A program made the translations under genes and the position numbers. Below, piece after piece: positions 9,347-18,800 of a stretch of 59,476 bases of DNA; position 1 is the stretch's first letter, and every line of letters begins with the position of its first letter. The notes below the pieces were generated by a model, which worked only from the letters and a program-made list of their open reading frames with translations, was not told where the DNA came from and made no database searches. The DNA lies in contig JABDCB010000012.1 in the NCBI GenBank assembly GCA_013288325.1, positions 1 to 59,476 on the forward strand, read 5' to 3'. The DNA is from Bacteroidota bacterium. GTDB taxonomy: Bacteria; Bacteroidota; Bacteroidia; Palsa-965.

Positions 9347-10061
9347 TATACTCTAAAATTTCATTAAGGCCTTCCAGGACTATATTGGGGTGCGCAAAGA
9401 TGCGGTTTTTTAACCGTTTCTCAAAAAAATGCGCACCGCCCCCGGTAAGAACGATTGTCGGACTCTTATATTGTGCCATATAAAGATTGATCATCCCCTC
9501 TACTTCCTGTACTACACCGTTCATAACGCCCGATAACAGGGAGTCGCGGGTGGTGGTTCCTATCAGGGTATAAAAACCCTCTTCTGCCTTTTCTTCGGGA
9601 AGCCGGCCTGTATAAGCATGCAAAGCCTTAAAACGCATATCAATACCGGGAGAAATGCCTCCTCCCAGGTATTCTCCGTTTTCGGAAACATAATTATATT
9701 TAATACAAGTTCCTGCATCAATCACCACTATCGCCTGTCCCGGATACCTTTTCCAGGCTCCTACTCCCGCTGCCAGCCTGTCGCTGCCCAGGGTACTCAT
9801 GCTTTTATACTTATTCTGAAGAGGGGTTGGGGTTAATTCGGTAAAAGGAAGGCTGTTATGCTCCTTTCCATAATCCTCAATAAATGCAGGTAATGACTTG
9901 ATAACGGAAGAAATCATCATGGCGGAGGGCTGACGGCCATCCAGAAAACGAAGTATGGCCAACGGGTCGGTAAGCTCCAGCACCCCTTCGTGCAGCAAGG
10001 TATCTTGCTGAAACAAAGCAGCTTTACAACGCGTATTTCCTATATCCAGAAGGAAGTTCAT
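9330..10061 (-). CDS. coaX: Type III pantothenate kinase
   Basis: A 243-aa cytoplasmic enzyme catalysing the first step of CoA synthesis (pantothenate to 4'-phosphopantothenate). The acetate/sugar kinase superfamily motifs are all visible: phosphate-binding DIGNTR (6-11), GSDR (92-95), DAGT (115-118, beginning with the catalytic-type Asp) and GGGISPG (133-139). The length is normal for CoaX. It is the first gene of the minus-strand cluster running to lptC and the CBS protein, a gene order common in Bacteroidota. Confidence 0.93.
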   Translation of the reverse strand: MNFLLDIGNTRCKAALFQQDTLLHEGVLELTDPLAILRFLDGRQPSAMMISSVIKSLPAFIEDYGKEHNSLPFTELTPTPLQNKYKSMSTLGSDRLAAGVGAWKRYPGQAIVVIDAGTCIKYNYVSENGEYLGGGISPGIDMRFKALHAYTGRLPEEKAEEGFYTLIGTTTRDSLLSGVMNGVVQEVEGMINLYMAQYKSPTIVLTGGGAHFFEKRLKNRIFAHPNIVLEGLNEILEYNVRKK

Positions 10062-10120
10062 GAACCAAATCTACAAAAATTTAGGTTCCCACTACCCCGT
10101 TTCATAGCTGGCTTTTCTCC

Positions 10121-11116
10121 CTATATTTTTACAATCATTTTCCCTTCGTTTTTGCCCTCAAACAAATCCATAAATGCAGCCGGGATATTGTTAAACCCTT
10201 GCACAATGGTTTCCTGAAAGCTGAGCTTACCTTCTTTGAGCCATATAGCCAGCTGACGCTGTGCCAACGGAAATTTTTCATAATAATCGCTGATAATAAA
10301 CCCTTTCATCAGGGCACTTTTTACTACCAGGAGGGTTTGAAGACGGGGTCCCATCGGCATCTTGGTTTCATTATAAAGGGCAATTGTTCCGCATACCGGC
10401 AGACGGGCAAACTTGTTAATATGGGCCAGAACGGCATCCGAAATCTCTCCTCCCACATTGTCAAAGTATATATCTACACCATTCGGACATGCCTTTTTTA
10501 CAGCCTCTTGCAGATTGGCTGTTTTATAATTAATAACCTGATCAAAACCGAATTTGGACAAAAGCAGAGCCCCCTTTTTATCCGAACCTGTTATTCCTAC
10601 CACGGTACATCCCAGCAACTTCCCTATTTGTCCTACCACACTTCCTACCGCTCCGCCCGCTCCTGAAACAACAAGCGTTTCTCCCTGCTTAGGTGCTCCG
10701 ATCTCGGTAAGACCCAGATAAGCCGTCAACCCGGTCATACCCAATATGCCCAGATACGGTGTAAGCTGATCCTCCGGAGCATCAATCCGGGTCAATCCTT
10801 TTCCTTTTGAAACCTGATATTCCTTCCAATCCAGATGCCCGGTAAGAAAATCTCCTTTTTTAAACAAAGCATTATTCCCGCATTCCATTACCTCGGCAAT
10901 AAGTGCCGACTGGATGGGTTTATTCAACTCAAACGAAGGCACATACGACTTTGTATCGCTCATCCTTCCTCTTAGATAGGGATCAACGGAAACATATTTT
11001 GTTTTCAAAAGCACCTCCCCTTCTCCTGCCACCGGCATATCTTCTGTTATAAATTTAAAATCGGCTAATGTCGGTTTGCCTACGGGGCGCTTATTTAAAA
11101 GAATGACCTGGTTCAT
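10121..11116 (-). CDS. NADP-dependent MDR-family oxidoreductase (CurA / prostaglandin-reductase type)
   Basis: A 331-aa zinc-independent medium-chain dehydrogenase/reductase. It has a GroES-like N-terminal domain with VDPYLRGRMSD and a Rossmann domain with the nucleotide motif SGAGGAVGSVVGQIGKLLG near residue 150. DIYFDNVGGE is typical of the leukotriene B4 12-hydroxydehydrogenase / curcumin reductase group, which reduces enone double bonds. The expected length is about 330-345 aa. It is monocistronic, with 59 bp to coaX. The physiological substrate is unknown. Confidence 0.88.
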   Translation of the reverse strand: MNQVILLNKRPVGKPTLADFKFITEDMPVAGEGEVLLKTKYVSVDPYLRGRMSDTKSYVPSFELNKPIQSALIAEVMECGNNALFKKGDFLTGHLDWKEYQVSKGKGLTRIDAPEDQLTPYLGILGMTGLTAYLGLTEIGAPKQGETLVVSGAGGAVGSVVGQIGKLLGCTVVGITGSDKKGALLLSKFGFDQVINYKTANLQEAVKKACPNGVDIYFDNVGGEISDAVLAHINKFARLPVCGTIALYNETKMPMGPRLQTLLVVKSALMKGFIISDYYEKFPLAQRQLAIWLKEGKLSFQETIVQGFNNIPAAFMDLFEGKNEGKMIVKI

Positions 11117-11249
11117 ATCGAAATGTGTGTTTGTTCATGTGTTAATGCTCCTGTTATTTTCATACCCGAAGGTATTCAATATTTGATGGTAAGAATTTAG
11201 AAGATACAATATCTAAATTAGAGCTTTAAAAACATAAAGACACTTAAAG

Positions 11250-11465
11250 ATGAATGAATTTAGGAAAATTAAACCAGCAAGAAATGCCGATGAATTGTTG
11301 GCAAAGCTAAAGGAACGAGGACTGGTTGTTAGAGTTGAGGAGCAAATAGATATTAAACACAAAATAAATTCGATAGGGTATTACCGTTTGAGTGGGGGCT
11401 TTCTGGGCAGAGGAGTATACAAAGAAAAGGCTGATTCCTTAATCTGCCATTTTACAAGGGCTTAG
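11250..11465 (+). pseudogene. Abi-family (Abi_2/AbiD-like) gene, N-terminal fragment
   Basis: The first ~50 residues carry the start signature of Abi_2 proteins, which are linked to abortive infection: LLAKLKERGLVV, then an EEQI helix and SIGYYRLSGG. Intact members are about 250-320 aa. Here similarity ends after YYRLSGG and the frame closes at 71 aa. A candidate C-terminal end of the same family lies ~0.9 kb downstream (12346-12561). It is probably a broken defence gene. Confidence 0.65.
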
Positions 11466-11681
11466 CATGGCTCTGTGGCCCCTCACACAAAAAAGAATAT
11501 TTTCTTACATGTGTACGATATTCTACTTTTTGGGGAGATGCTTTAGTAAATAAAACCTGAAAACATACCCAAAACGGGAAAAGGTTAACGCAATTCAGAA
11601 GGAAAGATAAGTTTGATTGGGTCATTGACTCAGAATATGGCGGCTTTTGCTCAGCAAACTGGACGTTCTGCTAAGTCCCGC

Positions 11682-11711
11682 TTTGCATATCCTGGTTTTA
11701 GGATATATTTG
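11682..11711 (+). promoter_or_regulatory. Bacteroidota-type promoter just upstream of the exported protein gene
   Basis: TTTG at 11682-11685 and TATATTTG at 11704-11711 match the -33 TTTG / -7 TAnnTTTG consensus with an 18-bp spacer. The -7 box is only 5 bp before the ATG at 11717, so the transcript would start at about the start codon (leaderless or nearly so). A small hairpin (ATATCCT/AGGATAT, 11687-11706) overlaps the spacer. Confidence 0.5.
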
Positions 11712-11716
11712 AAATA

Positions 11717-12349
11717 ATGAAAATCATTTTCTTATTCGTATTATTTCTTTTCTGTTCTACCATTTGGGCTCAAGATACTCTGATCTGGAAAAACGGAAAC
11801 CGCAAGTTGACAAAAATCGTATCGAGCGACTCTGTTATTCGGTATCGCACCTATTTAAATGATTTTTCCAGAACTTTTGTTGTAAGCCGTTCTGAAATAG
11901 CTTCGATTCATTACCACAACGGAACCATTGAACCTGGCGAGTTAACCAAATATGAAATAAACAGACATATCTGGATTCAATCCCAATCGATACACCCTCT
12001 TCTCTTAGGATACCGACAAAACAATGAGCGTTTGTTTGAAGCCGATATGCTTGATTATGTTAGTCACAACACGAATGATCAGCATATTTTATCAGAGATA
12101 CGGAAGACCCGGAAAGCGAAAAAGTCGCAACGTATAGTCATGTGGAGTGGAGTAGGTATGTTTGGCATGGGACTTTTCCTTGCGTCAAGAGGAACTTCGG
12201 GAGGGTATACTAATGATGCGGGATGGGCTTCTGTTGGTTTTATAGTTGCATCTCCTATTATCGAGTCAATGTTTATTATTCCTTTAACTATCAGGAAAGT
12301 ACATGCTCGTCATGTAAGGAAGTTATATAATTTACAACTGCTTAATTGA
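11717..12349 (+). CDS. Exported protein with C-terminal membrane segments, unknown function
   Basis: A 210-aa protein with a clear signal peptide (residues 1-19, ending TIWAQD), a ~110-residue beta-rich region (DTLIWKNGNRKLTKIVSSDS) and two hydrophobic segments near the C-terminus (about 140-155 and 170-190), then a basic tail. The middle resembles short exported Bacteroidota domains, but no named family is recognised. It lies between two fragments of an Abi-like gene and has its own promoter-like sequence, so it probably arrived with the event that broke that gene. Confidence 0.65.
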   Translation: MKIIFLFVLFLFCSTIWAQDTLIWKNGNRKLTKIVSSDSVIRYRTYLNDFSRTFVVSRSEIASIHYHNGTIEPGELTKYEINRHIWIQSQSIHPLLLGYRQNNERLFEADMLDYVSHNTNDQHILSEIRKTRKAKKSQRIVMWSGVGMFGMGLFLASRGTSGGYTNDAGWASVGFIVASPIIESMFIIPLTIRKVHARHVRKLYNLQLLN

Positions 12350-12561
12350 ACGGCATCCATTCAATTAACGGGTCAGATAGAGGCAACCTAAGGAAAATGT
12401 ATGGAATTTCTTCTTGCCTTCTGAAAACACTCCTAGCCATTTCTCCAGACGCTTATCATCAATACAAAACCAAGTTCAATGAATTGACTAATAAATACGA
12501 GATAGACAAAGGAGCAACGGGCTTTCCCAAAAAAATGGCTGCACACGATATTTGGTTATAG
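12346..12561 (+). pseudogene. Possible C-terminal fragment of the disrupted Abi-family gene
   Basis: The open frame begins with a TTG overlapping the preceding stop; the coding-like part starts around MYGISSCLLKTLL. The remaining ~60 residues fit the end of Abi_2 proteins: a YGISSCLLKTLLAISP helix, KFNELTNKYEID, then GATGFPKKM and a terminal IWL, like the usual MGFP...W..LW ending. Taken with the N-terminal fragment at 11250, about 170 central residues are missing. The match is by eye only. Confidence 0.45.
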
Positions 12562-12585
12562 AATCGAATCGTCTATAAACAAGGA

Positions 12586-12629
12586 GCCCTCCTATTTGAG
12601 CAGTACTTTCGTACTTAAGCTTGGAGGGC
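12586..12629 (+). terminator. Nested hairpin downstream of the Abi fragment
   Basis: The outer stem GCCCTCC (12586-12592) pairs with GGAGGGC (12623-12629). An inner stem AGTAC (12602-12606) pairs with GTACT (12611-12615) across a TTTC loop. It is followed by GTTATTAAT rather than a clean U-run. It is probably the old terminator of the Abi gene. The next ~280 bp up to the minisatellite are AT-rich with no gene seen. Confidence 0.4.
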
Positions 12630-12912
12630 GTTATTAATACAAATATTATAAGTAATTATAATCGGTATATTCTTATATTTTGATTATCAATATTTTATAA
12701 ATAGCATACTGATCAGATAAATTTAATTATTTGTCCTTTATACTGTTTCTTTATGCGGATTGCCATACGGATAATTACCTTCTACACTTCTCTGTTTTAA
12801 TCTCCGTTTCAAAATCATGAAATGGCAGCACCCGACACTAAACGGATCGTCTTTCTTTAGACCCGCACATTGTCTTTATGCCTTTATCCCTATCCTCTAT
12901 GTAACTGGGGTA

Positions 12913-13290
12913 TGTGCATCTATGCTCGGAGTGTGTGCATCAAGTCTTGCACATTGTGCATCTTCGCTCGGAGTAGATGTATCAAGTCCTGGACATCGTG
13001 CATCGATGCTTGGAGTATGTGCATCAAGTCTTGCACAGGATGCATCTATGTTCGGAGTATATACATCAAGTCTTGGACATCGCTAATTGATGCCTGGAGT
13101 ATGTACATCAAGTCTTGGACATCGCTAATCGATGCTTGGAGTATGTACATCAAGTCTCGTACATAGTGCATCAATGCCTGGAGCATGTGCATCTATGCTC
13201 GGACAGGATGCATCAATGCTTGAAGTGCGTGCATCTATGCTCGGACGTGGTGCATCGATGCTTGGAGTAGGTGCATCTATTCATGCACAA
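12913..13290. repeat. 21-bp minisatellite, 18 tandem units
   Basis: The tract is exactly 18 x 21 bp. Two unit types alternate for the first two thirds: type A (TGTGCATCTATGCTCGGAGTG) and type B (TGTGCATCAAGTCTTGCACAT-like), giving a 42-bp higher-order period; later units are mostly type A. GCATC and GGA/GCA positions are most constant, while units differ at 1-6 positions, so the array is old. Reading frames through it are long only because 21 is a multiple of three; in-frame TAA occurs in the units at 13081 and 13123. It lies between a plus-strand accessory region and a convergent minus-strand gene. Confidence 0.9.
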
Positions 13291-13343
13291 GGGATAAGCA
13301 CTTTTAAGGAATGGGCGGGTATACTAACAGGAAAGATAACGGC

Positions 13344-13832
13344 TTAAGAAACAGCTCCTTCTTCTTTTTTCCGGTTTTTAAGGATGTACAGGGCTCCTCC
13401 TACCCCAACGGCACAAAACAAGATACCAACCCAGAGGTTGGTAGCGTTTGACATACGATAGAGCTCTGCACCGTCTTCATCTATCTTTGTAATGCCTGCA
13501 TTGACACCCTTATTGACCGGGAAACTGGTATCCATGTAAAAGGTATAAGTCTTTCCGGGAGTGATGGTATTATAAAGCGGTGTGTACTGAATATACTCAT
13601 CGCGGGTCATGGAAATGCCCACTTTATCCTGCTGGCCTTCGAGTGTAAAAACAAACTCGAAATACCTTCTTCCCTTCATCATCCATTGGTCAATGCCTTT
13701 GTCTGTCACTTTGGCCTTGATAACCGTCATGTCGGGAACCTTCAGCGTAGCGCGGTAAATGAGGAGTATTCCGGCAAACAGAATAAAGGCAAAAAAAACA
13801 GGAATGAAAATTCTGGCAAATTTATCAGACAT
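13344..13832 (-). CDS. Membrane protein with two TM helices, unknown function
   Basis: A 162-aa protein with an N-terminal membrane helix (about 9-27), a ~100-residue extracytoplasmic beta-rich domain (KVTDKGIDQWMMKGRRYFEF; PGKTYTFYMDTSFPVN) and a second helix near residues 130-150 with a basic tail. This layout resembles DUF3592-like proteins, but the match is not firm. It lies 29 bp after the GH25-type gene on the same strand and may be co-transcribed with it. Confidence 0.65.
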   Translation of the reverse strand: MSDKFARIFIPVFFAFILFAGILLIYRATLKVPDMTVIKAKVTDKGIDQWMMKGRRYFEFVFTLEGQQDKVGISMTRDEYIQYTPLYNTITPGKTYTFYMDTSFPVNKGVNAGITKIDEDGAELYRMSNATNLWVGILFCAVGVGGALYILKNRKKEEGAVS

Positions 13833-13861
13833 AAAAAACAGGTTGTCGGGTAATAAACAAA

Positions 13862-15241
13862 CTATCGTACTATCACCAGTCGTTTATTAACCACGCCTTC
13901 TGCATTCGTAATATTTATATTGTAAATGCCGGCCTTCAGGCTGCTGGCATCCATGGTAATTTTGTTTTCCATCACCTTGCTCATCACCATTCTGCCGGTA
14001 AGGTCATATATATTCACTAATGCCTGCCCCTGTAAACCGGAATAATCAATGGTAAATGTATTGGTTGCCGGGTTGGGGTATACATTGATACTGGTATTAT
14101 CCGGTTTATTTTCAACGATGTTCGTTGCCAGACATCCCATCAGATTATTAAACGCGGTAGTATTTCCATTGAACACATCCATATCCACATCGCCCGAAAT
14201 TCCGGGAACGGCACCTGTCCAGGAATATTGTTTAAACGCCCAGGTGGTCCATGATCCTAAGCTGGCAGGAGGCGCTGTAGAGCTTCCATCAGGATCGGCC
14301 ATCCAGAGTTTATAGGTATTGAGCGAACTGTTCAGATAAGCTGCTATGGAGCCATCAGTATAAAGGATAGGAGCTACTCCGGTAGCGGACTGTACAGTAG
14401 ACATCCATGTTTGTACCCACGATGTAAGCTGAGCGCTGGTGAAATAAGAAGTGAGGGCCGGTCCGCTTGGGGGATCTTCCAGATCCAGCACCGGTGGCAC
14501 TTCACAAGCTTTGATATGCGATCCGGCCACACTCAAAAAATAATTGGCTTCGGCAGTAGCGGTATTTGATTCTGCATGGGAAAAATGATACGCTCCCATT
14601 TTCATTCCGGCAGCTTCTCCATTGGTTACATTGTTCAGATACTGACTGTCGGTAATGGTAGTGCCTTCGCTGGACTTGGCCCAGGCAAAGGTATAACCCG
14701 CTCCTTTTACCTGTGTCCAGTTGATGGTGCCCTGGTAACTGGAAACATCAATACCCAGCAGAGTGACATTCGGCGCACCGCTTGTATCTCTCCATACCAA
14801 CGTGGAATAAGGTGAACCGGTATTGGTCAAACAACCCGATACGGTGGTAAGCAGTTTTACGGTACCTGTGAAGGTGGCTGTCCATTGTATATAAGGAGCC
14901 GTAGAACAGTTTGTCCTACCGCAATTATTGGCATAGCAGAGTTTGGTACTCGTGCTGTTATCATACAAGGTCAGTTCGGCATCCCACGACTGGCTTCCGC
15001 CAAAATCGCTGCAATACGTCCACTGATAGGTGTCGCCGTTTGTTACATCAAACAGGGTCCAGTTGCCTGCGTTCATGTATGCGCTCACCGTGGTCCATGA
15101 AGAAGAGGTGGTTGAAAAGGTAGACGTAGGATATTGATTGGTATACGAAGTACATCCTCCTGCCGAAGGGTTGCAGGTCTGTGCTTGTATCTCCGCACAA
15201 CAGCTCAGGATAAAAATGACAAAGAGTAATGATTTCCTCAT
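13862..15241 (-). CDS. Secreted GH25 lysozyme-like protein with T9SS sorting domain
   Basis: A 459-aa protein from the ATG at 15241 (MRKSLLFV..., signal peptide ending EIQAQ); a longer frame starts at a non-ATG codon and adds six basic residues. It has an N-terminal ~130-residue beta domain with several Cys, then a GH25 muramidase domain from about residue 160: GIDVSSYQG, FAWAKSSEG, MGAYHFSH and the acidic motif PPVLDLEDP near residue 250. The last ~75 residues are a T9SS type A sorting domain (NVYPNPATNTFTIDY ... LVIVR). Predicted role: secreted or surface-attached peptidoglycan hydrolase acting on other bacteria or on remodelling. Confidence 0.88.
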   Translation of the reverse strand: MRKSLLFVIFILSCCAEIQAQTCNPSAGGCTSYTNQYPTSTFSTTSSSWTTVSAYMNAGNWTLFDVTNGDTYQWTYCSDFGGSQSWDAELTLYDNSTSTKLCYANNCGRTNCSTAPYIQWTATFTGTVKLLTTVSGCLTNTGSPYSTLVWRDTSGAPNVTLLGIDVSSYQGTINWTQVKGAGYTFAWAKSSEGTTITDSQYLNNVTNGEAAGMKMGAYHFSHAESNTATAEANYFLSVAGSHIKACEVPPVLDLEDPPSGPALTSYFTSAQLTSWVQTWMSTVQSATGVAPILYTDGSIAAYLNSSLNTYKLWMADPDGSSTAPPASLGSWTTWAFKQYSWTGAVPGISGDVDMDVFNGNTTAFNNLMGCLATNIVENKPDNTSINVYPNPATNTFTIDYSGLQGQALVNIYDLTGRMVMSKVMENKITMDASSLKAGIYNINITNAEGVVNKRLVIVR

Positions 15242-15451
15242 TTTTTTGGGTTTAGGCAAGTTTCAAAACAGGGCTTCTTTACAGGGCCGCCGGCTGAATA
15301 AATAGAATGTGATGGATTTCTTACCAACAAATCTAATCTAAAATCTCTGATTCCGAAATATAATTAGCTTATCCTGAGGGGATACGGGAATTCAACACAT
15401 TTATTGATAGGTCCACAAAGGGAGGAAACAATAGTGAACCTATACCGGGGC

Positions 15452-15485
15452 AAAAAAAAAGCGCCTCCATTTTCATGAAAGCGCT
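15452..15485 (-). terminator. Rho-independent terminator of the Cys-rich repeat gene
   Basis: On the minus strand, AGCGC and GCGCT arms (15481-15485 and 15460-15464) enclose a loop containing TTTCATGAAA. A run of nine T follows (A-run at 15452-15460 on plus). It lies 22 bp downstream of the stop of the 114-aa gene. Confidence 0.75.
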
Positions 15486-15506
15486 CGATTCTATATCGCT
15501 GTTCTT

Positions 15507-15851
15507 TTAATTAGGAGCCCATTTGCCGCACTTGGCACAGTTCTCTTTCTTATTACCAAAACCGCAGTCATTGCAAAGCTGGGCAGGCACACCATTGTTA
15601 GCCACCCATTTTCCGCATTTTACACAGTTGTCTTTCTTATTGCCAAAACCGCAATCATTGCAAAGACGGGCAGGAACACCGTTGTTGGCTACCCATTTTC
15701 CGCATTTCACACAGTTGTCTTTCTTACTTCCAAAACCGCAATCATTACAAAGCTGAGCTTTGAAACTGGTTACAGGCTCGTGGTGCAAAGGAGCAAAAGA
15801 GGTAAATGCCAGAAACACCAGACTAAGGGCAAACAGCTGAACAGTTTTCAT
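15507..15851 (-). CDS. Small secreted Cys-rich protein with three zinc-ribbon-like repeats
   Basis: A 114-aa protein: signal peptide (about 1-20), then three tandem 29-residue repeats. Each repeat is LCNDCGFG-x-KK-x-NC-x-KCGKW followed by VANNGVPA, giving two CxxC pairs (12 Cys in all, as in small zinc ribbons). Repeats also match closely at DNA level (87-bp units), so duplication is recent. The family was not recognised. Possible roles are metal binding or a disulfide-rich secreted factor. It has its own terminator and sits between two T9SS cargo genes, but has no T9SS sorting domain itself. Confidence 0.8.
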   Translation of the reverse strand: MKTVQLFALSLVFLAFTSFAPLHHEPVTSFKAQLCNDCGFGSKKDNCVKCGKWVANNGVPARLCNDCGFGNKKDNCVKCGKWVANNGVPAQLCNDCGFGNKKENCAKCGKWAPN

Positions 15852-15875
15852 AGGTTTTGTTTTGTGTTATTATTC

Positions 15876-18800
15876 TTATTGTACCACTAATTTCTTGAAT
15901 CCTTTAGCGCTGGTATTGGCCACCTCGATGGTATAAACACCTTTTGCAAAAGGAGAAACATCAATCACCGTTTTCTGGTTGGTAACGGTAGACTGATACA
16001 CCACCTGACCTACCATATTATAAATCCGGATAGTGAGGTCTTTTGTTTCCGCTCCTATCTGCACCGTCACTTGATCCATGGCAGGGTTAGGATACACAGA
16101 AATAGCGTTATTCAGTTCCAGTTCGTTAATACCTGAATTGATAACTGTTCCAGCCGGGTGACGGATATTGGAGTGTGATGTATTGATCAGTGTACGTGTA
16201 GGGTTACACTGTATATCCCAGTTTGTCTGAACTCTCCAGCTGCCTAAATGTTGCAGCGTAGCATTCCAGCCCACATCGGTTTGGGTAAGCTGAGATCCGG
16301 CCACACTGTTTACAATATTCCAGGTCCCGTTGGTTGAATCCTTTCTCCATAAATCATACGATATCAAGGTAGCCGAAGGCAATGGCACCGGCTGCCCTTC
16401 TATTTCGTAAGCATTCCAGGTAAAGGTTCCGAATGTCTGGTTGATATAGATGGTGTTATGATAAGGGCTCATCGGGCTGTAATTACCCAGAGAGTCTCTG
16501 ATCTGTAATTTATACCGGTAGGTACCTGCATTCGGATCGCCGGTGTTCGGAAAATACTTATGCCGTACCGTATCGGTAAATGCACTGAATGATGTATCTC
16601 CTATAGCACCTATACGCTGATATCCGGCTCCTGTTTCACGATACACGATGAAGGAATCTACCTTGGTATACCGTGTTTTTTCCCAATATATAATATTGAA
16701 TTTGGATGAATCGTCAACCGTTACTTCACAAATACTTGGAGGAGCAGGTTGAGCAAGCACTGTAGTAGAGAATACCGCTGATGTATTGGAACAACCGTTA
16801 CCATCGGTATACGAATACGTGATAGGGAATGTACCTCCACCTGCTACGGAAGGACTAAAGAGACTGCCGCTTACACCTGTTCCGGAGAATGTTCCGCCGG
16901 TAGGCACACCTACCAGACTGGCAGGAGCATCATTATAATAGTAAGTTGCATTCAATCCGCTGAAGCTTACCACCGGTAATGGATTCACCGTGATAACAGC
17001 TGTTGCGCTGACACTGGCACATCCGCCGGAGGCAGCAATGGTATTGGTTACGGTATAGGTTCCCGGTACGCTGCCCGAAAGATTAATCACACCGGTAGCT
17101 GTGCTTACAAATGCAAGCCCGGTAGGGTTGGCGCTAAACACACCTGTGCTGGCTCCGCTACCCATAACAGGTGAAGGATTGGCAGCACTGCTGCAATACG
17201 CAGCTGATGGATAGGTAAATGATGCCATCGGGGCCTGTGTGATGGTGATATTAACGTTGGATGAATTGGAACAAGTACTGTTGGTATTATACGTTACCGT
17301 ATAAGTACCCGGTGCCGATGCAGCCAGATTAATCAATCCGTTGTTGGTATTCAGAAATACAAGACCTGCAGTGGCTGAAAAAGACCCTCCAGACACTCCG
17401 GTGATCAATGCACTCGGATCGTTACCCGACTGGCAATAGGTGCCCGAAGCATAACTGAATCCTGCATTATCCAATGGGTTTACAACCACAGAAACAATCT
17501 GTCCTCCGCCTACACAACCTGCTCCTGATGTAGGTGTAACCGTGTAAATAACATCCTGTACTGTAGCGGAATTATTTACGATGGTATTGGTGAGACTGTT
17601 TCCTGTTTGAGCCGTTAAGCTTTCACCCGTTGTATTCAGGTTGTCGGTAGCTATCCAGCTATAGGTAGCTGGGGTGGTGCTGATCAATGGAATGTTTACC
17701 GTTCCACCGCTGCAGATGGTAGCATTGGCACTGCTGATCATGATCGGTGAAGGATTTACCGTCACGTTTACCGTCTGTGCTATACCGGCACAACTTCCTA
17801 CCGTAGATGTAGGTGTAACGGTATAAACTACATTTTGTGCAACCGATGTACTATTCGTGATGGTATTGCTCAGGGTATTACTGGACTGGGAAGAAACATC
17901 TTCACCGCTCGTGTTTACGTTATTGGCGGCGCTCCATATATACGAAGAAGCTACGTTACTGGTCAACGGAATATTTACTGTTCCACCTCCGCAAATGGTA
18001 GCCGACGAAGCGCTCGTCATAGAAGGAACAGGATTCACCGTAACCGTAACTGTTTGTGGTGTTCCGGCGCAACCACCCAGGATGGTTGCTGTAGGTGTTA
18101 CGGTATACATTACATTCTGTGTGCTGTTGCTGTTGTTGGTCAACAGATCATTGATGGTACCTGTAGCTTGTGCCGTGGTACTTTCACCGCTTACATTGGA
18201 GTTGGTAGCTGCCATCCAGGAAAACGAGGAAGAGATGGAAGCGCTGAGCGACAGATTAACAGGATCGCCGCTGCAAATGGTTGCTGTAGCGTTGCTGATC
18301 ATAGAAGGTACCGGATTTACCGTTACCGAAACAGATTGAGATGCTCCTGCGCAACCACCCGATACAGATGCAGGCGTAACGGTGTAATACACCACCTGTG
18401 AGCTGTTCGAATTATTGACAATGGTATTGTTTAAGGTAGCCGTTGTTTGAGAAGTAAGACTTTCGCCTGTTGTATTGGGATTATCCAATGTGGCGCTCCA
18501 AACAAAATTAGCAGCGATATTGGTGGTGAGCGGAATGTTTACCGCACCTCCACTGCAAATAGTAGCTGATGTACCGCTGGTCATAACCGGAGCGGGATTC
18601 ACTGTAACGGTAACCGTCTGCGATCCCGCGCAACCGCCTACCACAGCTGTAGGAGTAACGGTATAAACCACATTCTGCGCTACAGCCGAAGTGTTTACAA
18701 TCGTATTGCTCAATGTGCTGGGCGATTGTATAGTAGTGCTTGCTCCGGTTGTGTTGGCATTGGCAGCAGCTATCCAGGTATAGTTGGATTGTACATCGCT

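Noticed and set aside
12913-13290. CRISPR array
   Set aside because: Units are contiguous, with no spacers and no cas genes nearby; the second array at 34341 is the same.
12817-13347. Plus-strand open frames through the first minisatellite
   Set aside because: Same reason; in-frame TAA occurs within the array and the translation is low-complexity.
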